Below, one piece after another: positions 10,023-19,526 of a DNA stretch of 64,000 bases. The notes beneath the pieces were generated by a model. The model ran no database searches. It saw only the letters and a list, made by a program, of their open reading frames with translations, and was not told the DNA's origin. A program made the translations under genes and the position numbers. Where the stretch lies: contig NZ_LZHT01000103.1 of NCBI RefSeq assembly GCF_001667315.1, positions 1-64,000 of the forward strand, written 5' to 3'. Source of the DNA: Mycobacterium sp. 852002-10029_SCH5224772. Its GTDB lineage: Bacteria; Actinomycetota; Actinomycetes; Mycobacteriales; Mycobacteriaceae. Each line of letters begins with the position of its first letter. The stretch's first letter is position 1.

Positions 10023-10784
10023 ATGAACACACCCCCGATCGTGTCGGCCCACGAGTGGGCGACCGCGCATCAACAATTGCTGGAGAAGGAGAAGGAACTC
10101 ACCCGGGCCCGTGACGCGCTCGCGGCCCGGCGGCGCCGGATGCCCTGGATGGCCGTCGACCCCGGCTACGAGTTCGAAGGGCCCGAAGGCACCGTCAACC
10201 TGCTGGGCCTGTTCGGCGGAAGGCGCCAACTCATCGTCTACCGCGCCTTTTACGGGCCCGACATCGACGGCTGGCCCGAGCACGGCTGCCGGGGCTGCTC
10301 GATGATGGCCGACCATGTCGGCAACCTGGCCCACCTGAACGCCCGCGACACCACGTTGGTGTTCGCGTCGCGAGCGCCGCAGCCCGACATCGAGCGCCTG
10401 AAGGCCCGGATGGGCTGGAAGATGCCCTGGTACACAATCAAGCACACGATCAAGCACACGACCGCCGGCGCCTTCGATGCCGACTTCGGGGTGGACGAGT
10501 GGCACGGCACCAATGCCTTCATCCGCGACGGCGATCGGGTGTTTCGCACCTACTTCGTCAACAACCGTGGCGACGAGGCGCTGGGGACCACCTGGAGCTT
10601 CCTGGACATGACCGCGCTCGGACGCCAGGAAAGTTGGGAGGATTCGCCCGAGGGCTATCCGCAGACCGCGCCGTACGAGTGGTGGGACTGGCATGACGCC
10701 TACGGCGAGCACGAGCCGTCGCGCTGGTTCGGCGAGCCGGATCCCAACGACCCCAACGACATCCGCCCGCCGCTGAAGAGCTAA
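10023..10784 (+). CDS. DUF899 thioredoxin-like family protein
   Basis: 253 residues. It starts with a charged helix (EKELTRARDALAARRRRMPW), then a thioredoxin-like fold with a CRGC pair at residues ~95-98 and the family's typical closing segments DEWHGTNAFIRDGD, YFVNNRGDE and a WWDWHD tail. DUF899 proteins are widespread in actinobacteria and are predicted redox proteins of unknown substrate. A 12-bp in-frame tandem duplication inserts TIKHTIKHT in the middle, just before the segment AFDADFG. It follows an SDR by 14 bp and is probably in its operon. Confidence 0.9.
   Translation: MNTPPIVSAHEWATAHQQLLEKEKELTRARDALAARRRRMPWMAVDPGYEFEGPEGTVNLLGLFGGRRQLIVYRAFYGPDIDGWPEHGCRGCSMMADHVGNLAHLNARDTTLVFASRAPQPDIERLKARMGWKMPWYTIKHTIKHTTAGAFDADFGVDEWHGTNAFIRDGDRVFRTYFVNNRGDEALGTTWSFLDMTALGRQESWEDSPEGYPQTAPYEWWDWHDAYGEHEPSRWFGEPDPNDPNDIRPPLKS
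10434..10457 (+). repeat. in-frame 12-bp tandem duplication in the DUF899 gene
   Basis: Two copies of ACAATCAAGCAC / ACGATCAAGCAC (11 of 12 bases equal) back to back. They encode TIKH twice. The reading frame is kept. Confidence 0.85.
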
Positions 10785-10822
10785 GTGGCGCTCATGGAGT
10801 AAAAACGCCCGAAAAACACGAA

Positions 10823-10854
10823 TGCGCGGTAGCCGTCGACCGGCTACGCGCGCA
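10823..10854 (+). terminator. hairpin after the DUF899 gene
   Basis: TGCGCG-GTAGCCG pairs with CGGCTAC-CGCGCA around a TCGAC loop, 13 base pairs with one bulged G. It begins 39 bp after the stop of the DUF899 gene, in the gap between it and a convergent small gene. There is no U-tract, as is common for mycobacterial terminators. Confidence 0.6.
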
Positions 10855-10861
10855 CTATTCT

Positions 10862-10878
10862 GCCGAGAATTCTTCGGC
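10862..10878 (-). terminator. short hairpin at the end of the small minus-strand gene
   Basis: GCCGA pairs with TCGGC across a 7-nt loop, touching the last base of the stop codon of the 76-residue gene to its right. A weak candidate; it lies just beyond the stronger hairpin of the convergent gene. Confidence 0.3.
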
Positions 10879-11108
10879 TATAAAATCCGGTGGTTCGCCC
10901 TGCCGACCTGATAACCGGCCGGGAACGACTTTTCGATGACCTGCAGTTGGTGATCCACCCGGGATTCGAGTTCGAGGACCACGCAGTCGCTGAGTGCCTT
11001 CGATTCGAGAACTATGTACCGCTGACCACAATCGGTGATCGGGTCGCCCGAGTGCAACTTCTCGACCGGCACCGACTCCGGAGTTCCATCTGCCTCCATC
11101 CATGACAC
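10878..11108 (-). CDS. small hypothetical protein (76 aa)
   Basis: Not recognised. The 76-residue product reads like a folded protein: after MSWMEADGTPES come VPVEKLHSGDPITDCGQRY and IVLESKALSDCVVLELESRV, with alternating hydrophobic positions and two cysteines. Base composition is less GC-rich than its neighbours, and the third-codon GC bias is weak, so it may be recently acquired or not coding. No clear ribosome binding site precedes the ATG; an internal ATG three codons on is possible. It lies alone between two convergent/tandem units and ends at a small hairpin. Confidence 0.45.
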   Translation of the reverse strand: MSWMEADGTPESVPVEKLHSGDPITDCGQRYIVLESKALSDCVVLELESRVDHQLQVIEKSFPAGYQVGRANHRIL

Positions 11109-11142
11109 GTTAGGTCAATTCCGCAAGTGAGGGAATAGACCG

Positions 11143-11523
11143 CTACGTGGGGCCGACCGGCCGCTGCTTGAAGAACACGCTGACGTGAGAGATCAACCCG
11201 TCGTGTCCCCGCTCGAAGAGAATGCATTCGGGCCACGTGGTCGCAACGCCATCGATCTCGAATGTCTCGGACAACTCGGCGTAGCAGACCCGGGAGTTCA
11301 CGTGCGAGACCCGCCGCACCTTCAACCGATGACCCGCGAGATTGGTGCATACCTTGCGCAGGTAGGCGACGTAGTGCGCCTTGCCCTCGACGACGTCGCA
11401 GAACGGGCCCTCCCGGGTCAGGCCTTGCTCGCTGAGCGTGTCGGCCAGTGCGTCCCAGTCGTGAGCGGCCAGGCAGTCCAGGTAGCGCTCGACCACGTGA
11501 CCTTCCGTCGCGTTGCCCATCAC
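11143..11523 (-). CDS. NTF2-like/SnoaL-like domain protein
   Basis: 126 residues forming one cone-shaped NTF2-like domain: an opening helix VVERYLDCLAAHDWDALADTL, then GPFCDVVEGKAHYVAYLRKV and the alternating strands ending DGLISHVSVFF. Such domains are small-molecule-binding or isomerase-like enzymes in polyketide and steroid pathways, or simple dimer modules. It is divergent from a SRPBCC protein, another hydrophobic-ligand-binding fold, with 63 bp between the two starts and a perfect inverted repeat in that space. Confidence 0.8.
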   Translation of the reverse strand: MMGNATEGHVVERYLDCLAAHDWDALADTLSEQGLTREGPFCDVVEGKAHYVAYLRKVCTNLAGHRLKVRRVSHVNSRVCYAELSETFEIDGVATTWPECILFERGHDGLISHVSVFFKQRPVGPT

Positions 11524-11550
11524 GCCTCCGCTCCTCGCGCTGTGCCGAGC

Positions 11551-11596
11551 GTAACGCCACGGCGAAAAAACCGGCAGAATGTCGCCGTGGCGTTAC
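11551..11596. promoter_or_regulatory. perfect 15-bp inverted repeat between divergent genes
   Basis: GTAACGCCACGGCGA at 11551-11565 and its exact complement TCGCCGTGGCGTTAC at 11582-11596, with a 16-bp spacer. The right arm covers the GTG start at 11587 of the SRPBCC gene. It could be a double operator controlling both genes, or a hairpin in the SRPBCC leader that affects its translation. Confidence 0.55.
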
Positions 11597-11976
11597 ATTC
11601 GCGGGCTCGGTCGTTGCTCTTCGTCCACGCTGATCGGAGGCTGTCCGAGCACGTGCCAGCGCCGCCCGATGCGGTGCGCGGCTTCTACGTGGACCTGGAC
11701 AACATCAGGCTCGTACACCCGCTGATCGTGTCCGTGGAAACGCTGTCCCGCAACGAAACCCCCGAGGGCTACCAGCAGAGCTACCGGGTGGTCGACCGAA
11801 TCCCGCTGGGACCGTTCACCATACGGACCACCTACTACGCCCGGCTGCGAGTGCCCGCCAGCGGCGACGTGCTGACCGAGGCCGACCAGTCACCCGGGGT
11901 GGTGACCATCCGCGAGGCGGTCAAGGCGCACGCCGAGATGCTCGCCGGCATTCGGAGGCATTTCGAATCCGGTTGA
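11587..11976 (+). CDS. SRPBCC-family (polyketide cyclase/START-like) protein
   Basis: About 129 residues with the SRPBCC pattern: strand RRLSEHVPAPPDAVRGFYVDL, a helix with LVHPLIVSVETLS, then strands YRVVDRIPLGPFTIRTTYYAR and a C-terminal helix AHAEMLAGIRRHFES. Proteins of this fold bind a hydrophobic ligand or transfer lipids. The start is uncertain: GTG 11587 (used here), TTG 11614 or GTG 11653; the first beta strand is lost with the last. It ends 4 bp before the end of the convergent alcohol dehydrogenase gene. Confidence 0.7.
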   Translation: MALHSRARSLLFVHADRRLSEHVPAPPDAVRGFYVDLDNIRLVHPLIVSVETLSRNETPEGYQQSYRVVDRIPLGPFTIRTTYYARLRVPASGDVLTEADQSPGVVTIREAVKAHAEMLAGIRRHFESG

Positions 11977-11980
11977 CCGG

Positions 11981-13141
11981 TCACACGCCGGCGAAGTCGA
12001 TCACGCCGCGAATGTTGCGGCCTTCGCGCAGATCCACGAACGCCTCGTTGATTTGGTCCAGCTGGTAGTGGCGGGTGACCAATTCGTCGAGTTTCACCGC
12101 GCCCGCCTGATACAACGACAGCAGCATCGGCACGCTGGTGCGCGGATTCATGCCGCCGTACAGCGCCCCTCTGAGCTGTTTGGCCGACAGCGTCATCTCC
12201 TGCAGGACCAACGGAACCGGCGGCTCGGTGAACGGGGTGATGCCGGTGAGCACGCAGATCCCGCCTTTACGCAGCAGCGCCATCGCCAACGGGATCAAGT
12301 CTGCGTGCACCACGCCGGGACAGACGACGACGCGGTCGGCCATCAGACCGGCGGTGATCTCCTTGACCACCGGTATCGCGTCCTGCGCGGTGGCGGCGGT
12401 GTGGGTGGCGCCGAAGATCTTGGCCGAATCGCGCTTGGACTCAACCGGATCCACCGCGACGACATACTTGGCACCGACGGCCCGCGCGCCCTGCAGGGCG
12501 TTCATCCCGACACCGCCGGTGCCGATGACCACGACGGTGTCACCGGGCTCGGTGCCCGCCGAGATCGTCGCGGAACCCCAGCCGGTGCTGACGCCGCACG
12601 ACACCAGCGAGGCGGCATGGAACGGGATGGCCTCGTCGATCTTGATGACCGACCTTTCCGACAGCACCGCGTATTCGGCGAAGGTGCCGAGTTGTCCATA
12701 GGCCAACAGGTTTTCGTCGCCGAGATGCCGGCGGCACGTACCGTCGGTGGGCATCTCCCGCACGAACAGGCTCGCACCGATGTCGCAGATGTAACTCTGA
12801 CCGTTGACACAGAACCGGCAACTGCCGCACGCGGGAATGAACGAGAGCGCCACGTGATCCCCCGGCTGCACCGTGGTCACGCCCGGCCCGACTTCCGCGA
12901 CGACGCCCGCGCCCTCGTGACCGCCGAGCAGCGGGAACCAATCCGGTGCGGGCTGACCGCTGGCGGCCAGCACCTCGGGGGTCGGCACCACATCGCCGGT
13001 GAACAGATGGTCGTCGGAGTGGCAGATTCCGGCGACGGCGATCCGCACCAGGACTTCACCGCCGCGCGGCGGATCGAGTTCGATCTCGCGGATCTCCCAG
13101 TCCTGGCCGACCCCGCGGATCACAGCGGCACGACACTTCAT
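11981..13141 (-). CDS. zinc alcohol dehydrogenase, NDMA-dependent type
   Basis: 386 residues; ATG at 13141 with AGGAGG 5 nt before it. Catalytic zinc ligands are in AGICHSDDHL and GGHEGAGVV, the structural zinc is held by CGSCRFCVNGQSYIC, and the Rossmann motif is GTGGVGMNALQGARAVGA. The SFIPACGSC and CDIGASLF segments are typical of the actinobacterial mycofactocin/NDMA-dependent alcohol dehydrogenases, which keep a tightly bound NAD and pass electrons to another carrier. It overlaps the acyl-CoA ligase upstream by 4 bp (ATGA) and is the last gene of the minus arm of the catabolic cluster, where it would oxidise a primary alcohol to an aldehyde. Confidence 0.92.
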   Translation of the reverse strand: MKCRAAVIRGVGQDWEIREIELDPPRGGEVLVRIAVAGICHSDDHLFTGDVVPTPEVLAASGQPAPDWFPLLGGHEGAGVVAEVGPGVTTVQPGDHVALSFIPACGSCRFCVNGQSYICDIGASLFVREMPTDGTCRRHLGDENLLAYGQLGTFAEYAVLSERSVIKIDEAIPFHAASLVSCGVSTGWGSATISAGTEPGDTVVVIGTGGVGMNALQGARAVGAKYVVAVDPVESKRDSAKIFGATHTAATAQDAIPVVKEITAGLMADRVVVCPGVVHADLIPLAMALLRKGGICVLTGITPFTEPPVPLVLQEMTLSAKQLRGALYGGMNPRTSVPMLLSLYQAGAVKLDELVTRHYQLDQINEAFVDLREGRNIRGVIDFAGV

Positions 13142-14667
13142 TGCGACCTCCTGGATGTCTCTTGGTATTCGAGGAGCTCCGGCGAGCGCGGCGCCAACCT
13201 TGCGCGCAGCTCCCGCTTGAGCACCTTGCCGTAGCTGTTTTTCGGTAGCTCGTCGACGAATTCGTAGCGCTTGGGCCGTTTGAAGCGGGCGATGCGCGCC
13301 AACAGGTGCGCGTCCAGCGCCGCGGGGTCGGCGGAATCGCCTGTGCCGACGATGAACGCGACCACCACCTCGCCCCATTCGGCGTCGGGGGTGCCGACCA
13401 CGCACGCCTCGGCGACACCGGGGTGCTCCAGCAGCACCTCCTCCACCTCCCGGGGGTAGATGTTGCTGCCGCCGCTGATGACGACGTCCTTCGACCGATC
13501 CCGCAGCGTGAGGAAACCACGCGCGTCGAACGAGCCCATATCACCGGTGTAAAGCCAGCCGTCTTTGATCGTGGCGAGGGTCGCGTCGGGGTTTCGCCAG
13601 TAGCCGGACATGACCGCGTCACCGCGGCAGACGATTTCGCCGATCTCGCCGGCGGGCGCCGGGCGGCCGTCGGTGCGCAGCACCGCGACCTCCATGCCCG
13701 AGCGCGCATAGCCGACCGAACCCAGGATCGCGTCGTCGTCCGATTCGTGATCGGCGCGGCGCAGCCCGGAGATGGTCATCGGCGACTCGCCCTGCCCGTA
13801 GATCTGGGCGAAGATCGGGCCGAACGCCGTGATCGCCCTGCGCAAGCTTTCGACATACATCGGACCGCCGCCGTAGACGATCGCCTTGAGGTTGCCCGGC
13901 CGGGTGCGGCCTGTATCGACCAGGCGTTGCACCATCGTCGGCGCCAGAAATGCGCTGCAATCCGGGTGGTGTTCGCAGAGATCGAGGAACTCATCGGGGT
14001 CGAACGCACCCGAGGAGGGCACCACCTGGCGGGCGGCGCGCAGCACGTACGGCAGGACGTAGAGGCCGGAGCCGTGCGACATCGGCGCCGCGTGCAGGAG
14101 GCTGCAGTCCTCGTCCGGGGCGTCGATGTCGGCGAGGTGGGCCACGGTCATCGCCGTGAGGTTGCGGTGCGACAGCATCGCGCCCTTCGGCCGTCCGGTG
14201 GTTCCGCTGGTGTAGAACAGCCACGCCAGCGCCGACGGGTCGGTGCGTGGCGGCGCCGACGGGGTGGTATCGAATCGGCGTGAATAGCACCGGGATTCAA
14301 GGGTTTCGATGGGCGTGGCGGTGAGGGACGCCAATTCGGCGCCGATGGCCGAGGAGGCGAACAACCGCGCCGCGCCCGCGTCGTGGAGGATCTGGGCCAT
14401 CTCCCGTGGATGCAGCTTGTGGTTGATGGGCACGAGCGCGCACTCGGCGGCCCAGACCGCGAACATCAATTCGATGATCTCCGGGCGGTTGTGGGTGGCG
14501 ATCGCGATGCGAGCGCCGCCCCCGTGTTGTTGGCGGATCGATGCGGCCAGCCGTAACGCCCGGTCTCGCAACTCAATCCACGTATACAGACGGTGATTCC
14601 CGTGATACACGGCGCCTCGATCGGGGAACCCGCTCGCGGCCCGATCGAGCATCGCAAACAGATTCAT
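13138..14667 (-). CDS. acyl-CoA synthetase (ANL superfamily), catabolic cluster
   Basis: 509 residues from ATG 14667. Key motifs are [20 protein letters not shown] (ATP P-loop), [44 protein letters not shown] and the terminal lysine in [10 protein letters not shown], so it should form acyl-adenylate and acyl-CoA. It overlaps the alcohol dehydrogenase after it and the SDR before it by 4 bp each, so translation is coupled. In the cluster it would activate a carboxylic acid produced after ring opening. The substrate is unknown. Confidence 0.92.
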   Translation of the reverse strand: MNLFAMLDRAASGFPDRGAVYHGNHRLYTWIELRDRALRLAASIRQQHGGGARIAIATHNRPEIIELMFAVWAAECALVPINHKLHPREMAQILHDAGAARLFASSAIGAELASLTATPIETLESRCYSRRFDTTPSAPPRTDPSALAWLFYTSGTTGRPKGAMLSHRNLTAMTVAHLADIDAPDEDCSLLHAAPMSHGSGLYVLPYVLRAARQVVPSSGAFDPDEFLDLCEHHPDCSAFLAPTMVQRLVDTGRTRPGNLKAIVYGGGPMYVESLRRAITAFGPIFAQIYGQGESPMTISGLRRADHESDDDAILGSVGYARSGMEVAVLRTDGRPAPAGEIGEIVCRGDAVMSGYWRNPDATLATIKDGWLYTGDMGSFDARGFLTLRDRSKDVVISGGSNIYPREVEEVLLEHPGVAEACVVGTPDAEWGEVVVAFIVGTGDSADPAALDAHLLARIARFKRPKRYEFVDELPKNSYGKVLKRELRARLAPRSPELLEYQETSRRSQ

Positions 14668-15446
14668 CGCTCGATCCACTGCGAGGACAAGGCGAACTCC
14701 GACAGATATTTGGTCGAACTCCATCCGCCGTCGACGACGATCGTTTGGCCGTTGATGAAGCTTCCGCCCGGCGAGCACAGGAAGGCGACCGTGCTGGCGA
14801 TGTCGTCGATACGGCCCAACCGCTGATGCGGCGTCATCTCGGTGTTGATCTTGCGGAATCGCTCGTCCTCCAAGCGCTTTTCGACCATCGGGGTCACCGT
14901 CACCCCAGGCGCGACGGCGTTGCAGCGCACGCCGGACGCGCCGTACTGGCAGGCGATGTGCGTGGTCAGCGCGGTCAGCCCGCCCTTGGCCGCGGAGTAG
15001 GCGCCGCCGCGCAGGCCGCCGACGACCGCGAACGTCGATGTCACATTGATGATCGCCGACCCGGGCCCCATGTGGGGCAGCGCCTCGCGCGCGAGCCGGA
15101 ACGGCGCCCGCAGCATCAAACCCAGGAAATAGTCCAGGGTCTCGTCGTCGGTTTCGTGCAGCGGCTTGGGGCTGCCCACCCCGGCGTTGTTGATCAGGAA
15201 ATCGATATGGCCCCATCGCTTCACCGCGAGGTCCACGATGCGTCGCGGTGCGTCGTCGTCGGTCAGGTCGACGGCAAGTGCGGCGACGCGATCCGGATCG
15301 TTGACCGCCTTCTCCAGCGCGGTCAGGCGCGCCCTGTCGCGACCTGTGCCGAGGACCGCCATGCCCATCTCGGCGAGCTTTGTCGCACAACCCAGGCCGA
15401 TGCCGCTGCTTGCTCCCGTGACGATTGCGACCTGCATCTCACCCAT
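14664..15446 (-). CDS. SDR-family oxidoreductase, catabolic cluster
   Basis: 260 residues with TGASSGIG at residues ~10-17, NNAGVG, the catalytic serine in NVTSTFA, tyrosine/lysine in GAYSAAKGG and the closing [11 protein letters not shown] typical of classical SDRs. It should interconvert an alcohol and a ketone with NAD(P). It is flanked closely on both sides by acyl-CoA ligases (2-bp gap upstream, 4-bp overlap downstream), consistent with action on a CoA ester such as a 3-hydroxyacyl-CoA, but a free alcohol is equally possible. Confidence 0.92.
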   Translation of the reverse strand: MGEMQVAIVTGASSGIGLGCATKLAEMGMAVLGTGRDRARLTALEKAVNDPDRVAALAVDLTDDDAPRRIVDLAVKRWGHIDFLINNAGVGSPKPLHETDDETLDYFLGLMLRAPFRLAREALPHMGPGSAIINVTSTFAVVGGLRGGAYSAAKGGLTALTTHIACQYGASGVRCNAVAPGVTVTPMVEKRLEDERFRKINTEMTPHQRLGRIDDIASTVAFLCSPGGSFINGQTIVVDGGWSSTKYLSEFALSSQWIER

Positions 15447-15448
15447 CC

Positions 15449-17086
15449 TTAGTCTTCCGCCCGTGTTAACGCCGCTCGGATCCGATGCTTGAGCACCTTG
15501 CCCGCGTCGTTCTTCGGCAGGGCATCCCAGATCACCACCTGTTCGGGCGCCTTGAACTTGGCGACCCCCTTGCTCACCAGCAGCGCGAGCAGGCTCGCGA
15601 CGTCCGGGCTCGATTCACCCGCCGGAACGATCACCGCGCAGGCCCGTTCCCCGGTGCGCTCGTCGGGTAACCCCACGACCGCGATCTCGGCGATGCCGGG
15701 ATGGTCGGTGAGCAGGTCCTCAACCTCCTTGGCCGAGATGTTCTCGCCGCTGCGGATGATGACGTCCTTGGCCCGGCCGGTCACGACGAGGTACCGGTCT
15801 TCAAAACCGGCTGAGGAACCGGCTGAGACCCAGCGCCCGAGATCCCCCGTGCGGAAAAACCCTGCGGCATCGAAGGAGTCGGCGCCGTCGTCGGGATGAC
15901 GGTAGCCCGCCAGCATCTGCGGACCGCGCACACAGATTTCCCCGTCACCCGCGGGCGCGGCTTCGTGTGCGACGAGCTTGATCTCGGCGATGCCGGGCCT
16001 GCCGTCGGTGTCCGCCGCAAAGCGGGCCTCCTCCGGGCGCGGAGCGCCGACGGTCGCGACGGGCACCTCCGTGCAGCCGTACACCCGGGTGACCACCGCG
16101 CGGTCGAAGTACTGTGTGGCGCGCCGGATCAGCGACGGCGATACCGATGCGCCGCCGCAGATGAACACCTTCAGGTCGGGCAGGTGGGTGCCGGCGTGTT
16201 CGGCGGCCGAGAGCAGCTGTTGCAGAAACGGAGTGGCCCCCGCCATGTGGGTGCACCCCTCGGTGTTCATCAGGGCGAGCGCCTCGGCGGGATCCCAGCG
16301 GTCCATGAGCACCGCGGCCGTGCCCAGCAGCAACGGGCATTCGAAGGCATAGATCGAGCCGCCGATATGGGCGACCGGCGAGGGGACCAGGAACGTGTCG
16401 CCCGGGTCGATCATCCAATGGTCGCGGATCTGACAGATCAGCGCGTGTATCGAATTGTGGGTGTGCAGCACGCCTTTCGGACGGCTCGTGGTGCCGGAGG
16501 TGTACAGAACCATCCGCACGGCATCGGGATCGAGCGCCGGAAGTGCCGCGGCGTCCGGGGCCTGGCCGAGCAGGTCCGAATAGGGCGTGTGGGTACCGGC
16601 GTGCCTGGTTTCGCAGCCGCGCAGCACGACAACCTCCGGCGCCCGGCTCATCGGGGCCACCACGCGTTCGAGCATCGCGGCGTAATCGTGGCCGCCGTAT
16701 CGGTGTGGTACGAAAATGACTGCGGTGTCGGCGTCTTCGAGGATGAAGCGCAGGTCGTGGTCGCGCAGCGACGGCAAGATGGGGTTCACCACCATGCCGG
16801 CCAGCGTCGCGCCCAGATAGATGACGGCGGTCTCGTGCCAGTTCGGCAGCATGAACGACACGACGCTGCCGGTGGGCAGCCGTGCCACCAGCGCCGCCGC
16901 CAGGGCGCCGGCCTGCGCGTACAGCGTGGCGCAATCCAGCCGAACACCCTTGTCCGCCAGCACTATTCGATGCGGGGATGCCTCTGCGGCCGCGCGCAGG
17001 GAATCGGCCAGCGTGGCGTGCACCCACAGCCCGCGGCGGTAAGCCTCGAAGGCGTGTGCCGCATCGTGGCGGGCCCGGGCGATCAA
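15449..17086 (-). CDS. acyl-CoA synthetase, cyclohexanecarboxylate-CoA ligase-like
   Basis: 545 residues from a TTG at 17086, directly after the GntR stop. Motifs: [59 protein letters not shown] and the lysine in [12 protein letters not shown]. The IPVAHIGGS-like and CTEVP segments resemble the AliA/FadD3 group that activates alicyclic or propanoyl-ring acids (family knowledge, not proof). Another in-frame GTG about 22 codons further on is possible. It is the first enzyme gene after the regulator in the minus arm. Confidence 0.9.
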   Translation of the reverse strand: MIARARHDAAHAFEAYRRGLWVHATLADSLRAAAEASPHRIVLADKGVRLDCATLYAQAGALAAALVARLPTGSVVSFMLPNWHETAVIYLGATLAGMVVNPILPSLRDHDLRFILEDADTAVIFVPHRYGGHDYAAMLERVVAPMSRAPEVVVLRGCETRHAGTHTPYSDLLGQAPDAAALPALDPDAVRMVLYTSGTTSRPKGVLHTHNSIHALICQIRDHWMIDPGDTFLVPSPVAHIGGSIYAFECPLLLGTAAVLMDRWDPAEALALMNTEGCTHMAGATPFLQQLLSAAEHAGTHLPDLKVFICGGASVSPSLIRRATQYFDRAVVTRVYGCTEVPVATVGAPRPEEARFAADTDGRPGIAEIKLVAHEAAPAGDGEICVRGPQMLAGYRHPDDGADSFDAAGFFRTGDLGRWVSAGSSAGFEDRYLVVTGRAKDVIIRSGENISAKEVEDLLTDHPGIAEIAVVGLPDERTGERACAVIVPAGESSPDVASLLALLVSKGVAKFKAPEQVVIWDALPKNDAGKVLKHRIRAALTRAED

Positions 17087-17087
17087 C

Positions 17088-17837
17088 TCAACCGGCCTGA
17101 CCGGTGACGCGCCGCATGGTCATCGCGTACCGAAACCTCGACGACAGGTGGGTATTGATCGTCACCTGGGCCACGTCGCCGTCGGAGGTCGTGTAGGTTC
17201 GCCGCATCTGCAGCGCGGCCGTCCCCGCTTCCACGCCGAGCCCGTCGGCCAGTTCCGGCGATAACAGGACGGCCGCGATCTCCTGGTGTAACTGGGAGAC
17301 GCTCACGCCGAACAGATCCTCGATCAACGGGAAGATCGGACCGGCATGGCGCTGCAGCAGCCTGCCGACCGCGGCGAAGCTCCGGCTGATGTAGTACTCC
17401 GTTCGACACAGCGGCACGGACGCGCCGTCGGCCTGCCGGTAGCCGCGCACCGAGAGCCACTGGGTGCCGGGCTCGAGACCGGTCCGGGCGGCGAGGTCGT
17501 CGTCGATCGTCACCATCGCGTTGGATTCGATGGTCAGCTGCGCGCCGGCCGCGAACGCCAGCAGGTCGTCGATCGACATCGCGTCCTGGGCATAGGAACT
17601 CGACGCCGGCCGGGGCACCACCCGGGTGCCCGCCCGCGGCCGGGACGCGACCAGATTATCCTCCCGCAGCCGGCGCAGCGCCTCGCGAACGGTGTAGCGG
17701 CTCACCGCAAAGCGCTCGCACAGTTGGTGCTCGGTCGGCAGCTGCGAGCCCACCGGGTACACCCCGTCGACGATCTCCTTACGCAGCGTGCGTGCGATCT
17801 GGAGGTAGCGGTGGTCGCCCGCGATGGCCTGGGTCAT
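17088..17837 (-). CDS. GntR-family (HutC-type) transcriptional regulator
   Basis: 249 residues. The winged HTH at the N-terminus includes GSQLPTEHQLCERFAVSRYT and VREALRRLREDNLV; the C-terminal ~160 residues have the UTRA ligand-binding fold pattern of the HutC group (WLSVRGYRQADG, RTEYYISRSF, EVEAGTAALQMRRTYTTSDG-like end). It overlaps the upstream SMP-30 gene by 1 bp and is followed after 1 bp by an acyl-CoA ligase, so it is transcribed with the minus arm and probably controls both arms of the cluster from the palindromes between 19472 and 19690. Its effector is probably a pathway metabolite. Confidence 0.93.
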   Translation of the reverse strand: MTQAIAGDHRYLQIARTLRKEIVDGVYPVGSQLPTEHQLCERFAVSRYTVREALRRLREDNLVASRPRAGTRVVPRPASSSYAQDAMSIDDLLAFAAGAQLTIESNAMVTIDDDLAARTGLEPGTQWLSVRGYRQADGASVPLCRTEYYISRSFAAVGRLLQRHAGPIFPLIEDLFGVSVSQLHQEIAAVLLSPELADGLGVEAGTAALQMRRTYTTSDGDVAQVTINTHLSSRFRYAMTMRRVTGQAG

Positions 17838-19471
17838 CAGCGGCCTTGCCCGCTCGGGCGCAAAGCCAGCACACTGCCGTCGCCGTCGGCCGAGATGTAC
17901 AGCGTCCCGTCGGCCGCGGCGGTGATGCCGGCGAACGGGCCCTGCGGCCCGGAAAACGGCGGCATGCCACGCAGCGGCTTGGGCGTCACGCCCGGCGGGG
18001 CGCCGACCGGCAGCCCGGACGCGATCGTGTGGCGCGCGCCGCTGGTGAGATCGAACGCGACCAACTCCTTGGCGCCCGCGTCGACGATGTAGAGCACACC
18101 GCCCTGGACCAGAATGCCCTGCGGGCGTTGTAGATCGGCGACAACGGTGTCGATCCGCGACCCGCTCACCCGGATCACCCGGCCCGCTCCGGCCTCGGCC
18201 ACCAGAGGAGCCCCGTCGGCATCGATCGCGACACCGACCGGCTCACGCAGATCGGTCGCCAGCACCTCGATCACCCCCGACCGCAGCGACAGCACCCGCC
18301 CGGTGCCCAATTCCGCGAACACCACACCGTGCGCGCTCACCGCGACACCGTAAAGTTGGTCGAAACCATCTGCCAGCACATCGGTTTCGTTCGCCTCGGG
18401 CCGGTAGCCGGCGACCTGGCCGCCCGACGTCGTGACGACGAACTCCCCGGGTCCGCTCGCGGTGACGCCGCGCAGGAAGCCGGGATAGCCGGGGCTGAAC
18501 AACATTCCCGCGGTGTGCAAGGAGCCGTCGGGCAGGGCGACGTAGAAGTAGGTGCCGTCGGCGATGTAGAGCTGGCCGTCATGGCCCACGGCCAAATCCA
18601 TCGGCCAGTTGAGTCCGCCCGGCAACACGGATGTCGTTGTGCCGTCGGGCGATATCTCGGTGATCTCGCCGGTGAAGTTGGAGACGAACAGTCGGTCGCC
18701 CACGAAGGTGCAGTTGTCCAGCCCGGGATTAAGCTGGGCGAGCAAGCGCTGTTCGCCGCTGCGAGGATCGATGCGCAGCACCTGGCCGCTCGCCACCTGT
18801 GTCGAGACGAGGTAGCCGTGCGCGTCGAACTTGACCGAGTCGGGCACGCCGAGATCGCCTGCGACACACTGCGGCTCGCCGCCGTCGGGGTCGACGCGCC
18901 AGATCTCGTTGGCGCCCATCACCGGGAAGTACAGCAGGCCGTCCGGGCCGACCTCCATCGCGTTCGGTGAGGGCACATTCTCCAGCAACACCCGTGGCGG
19001 TCCGCCCGCCAGGTCGAATTCCAGCAGCCGTCCGCCTTCACGGCATTCACCGATGAACAGCCGGTCCCGATGGAAGGTGATGCCGTTGGCCGATGGCACG
19101 TCGTCGCGCAGCACCCGCGTGTGACCGTGGGCGTCGCGCACGCTGACCCGGCCGTCCATCACTTCGGTCGCGTACAGGTTGCCGCCGGCGTCGAACGCGA
19201 CGTCGTCGGGCGCCACGATGTCGCCGCCCTTGGGGCTGGCGATCACCAGTTCCCCGGTGCGGTGGTCCAGCGCGCTGATCTGACTGCCGGTCACCTGGGC
19301 GATGTAGATGCGGCCGTCCGGGCCGGTGCGCAAACCGTTGGCGCCGAACAGCCGGCTGGGCGCGGTGACGCGTTCGAGGTCCCAGCCGGGCGCGACATCG
19401 ATGGGCGGTGGTGCGGAATTCGAGGGGGCGTACCGCGAGGGCTGCGTTGAGAGGGCCCGTGAAATGGACAT
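17837..19471 (-). CDS. SMP-30/gluconolactonase-like beta-propeller protein
   Basis: 544 residues built of repeated NHL/SMP-30 blades (for example LRTGPDGRIYIAQVTG, MEVGPDGLLYFPVMGANEIW, PMDLAVGHDGQLYIAD, ITAAADGTLYISADGDG). At this length it probably has two six-bladed lobes or one elongated propeller, longer than a usual 300-residue lactonase. No signal peptide is seen, so it acts in the cytoplasm. SMP-30 family enzymes hydrolyse lactones with a bound divalent cation. Beside a Baeyer-Villiger monooxygenase that would make lactones, ring opening is a sensible role, but this is inference. It is the first gene of the minus arm. Confidence 0.85.
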   Translation of the reverse strand: MSISRALSTQPSRYAPSNSAPPPIDVAPGWDLERVTAPSRLFGANGLRTGPDGRIYIAQVTGSQISALDHRTGELVIASPKGGDIVAPDDVAFDAGGNLYATEVMDGRVSVRDAHGHTRVLRDDVPSANGITFHRDRLFIGECREGGRLLEFDLAGGPPRVLLENVPSPNAMEVGPDGLLYFPVMGANEIWRVDPDGGEPQCVAGDLGVPDSVKFDAHGYLVSTQVASGQVLRIDPRSGEQRLLAQLNPGLDNCTFVGDRLFVSNFTGEITEISPDGTTTSVLPGGLNWPMDLAVGHDGQLYIADGTYFYVALPDGSLHTAGMLFSPGYPGFLRGVTASGPGEFVVTTSGGQVAGYRPEANETDVLADGFDQLYGVAVSAHGVVFAELGTGRVLSLRSGVIEVLATDLREPVGVAIDADGAPLVAEAGAGRVIRVSGSRIDTVVADLQRPQGILVQGGVLYIVDAGAKELVAFDLTSGARHTIASGLPVGAPPGVTPKPLRGMPPFSGPQGPFAGITAAADGTLYISADGDGSVLALRPSGQGR

Positions 19472-19526
19472 GCTCGCCGAGGTCCTTCCGTCAGCCGGTT
19501 GGGCTGGACGTTATCAATTCCTCGTA

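Noticed and set aside
11185-11586. Upstream extension of the SRPBCC gene
   Set aside because: The extra 134 codons lie opposite the NTF2-like gene and have no motif; they are a shadow.
13138-15390. 750-codon fusion of SDR and acyl-CoA ligase in one minus-strand frame
   Set aside because: The upstream part is out of frame with the SDR; the ligase begins at ATG 14667 and the SDR has its own complete frame.
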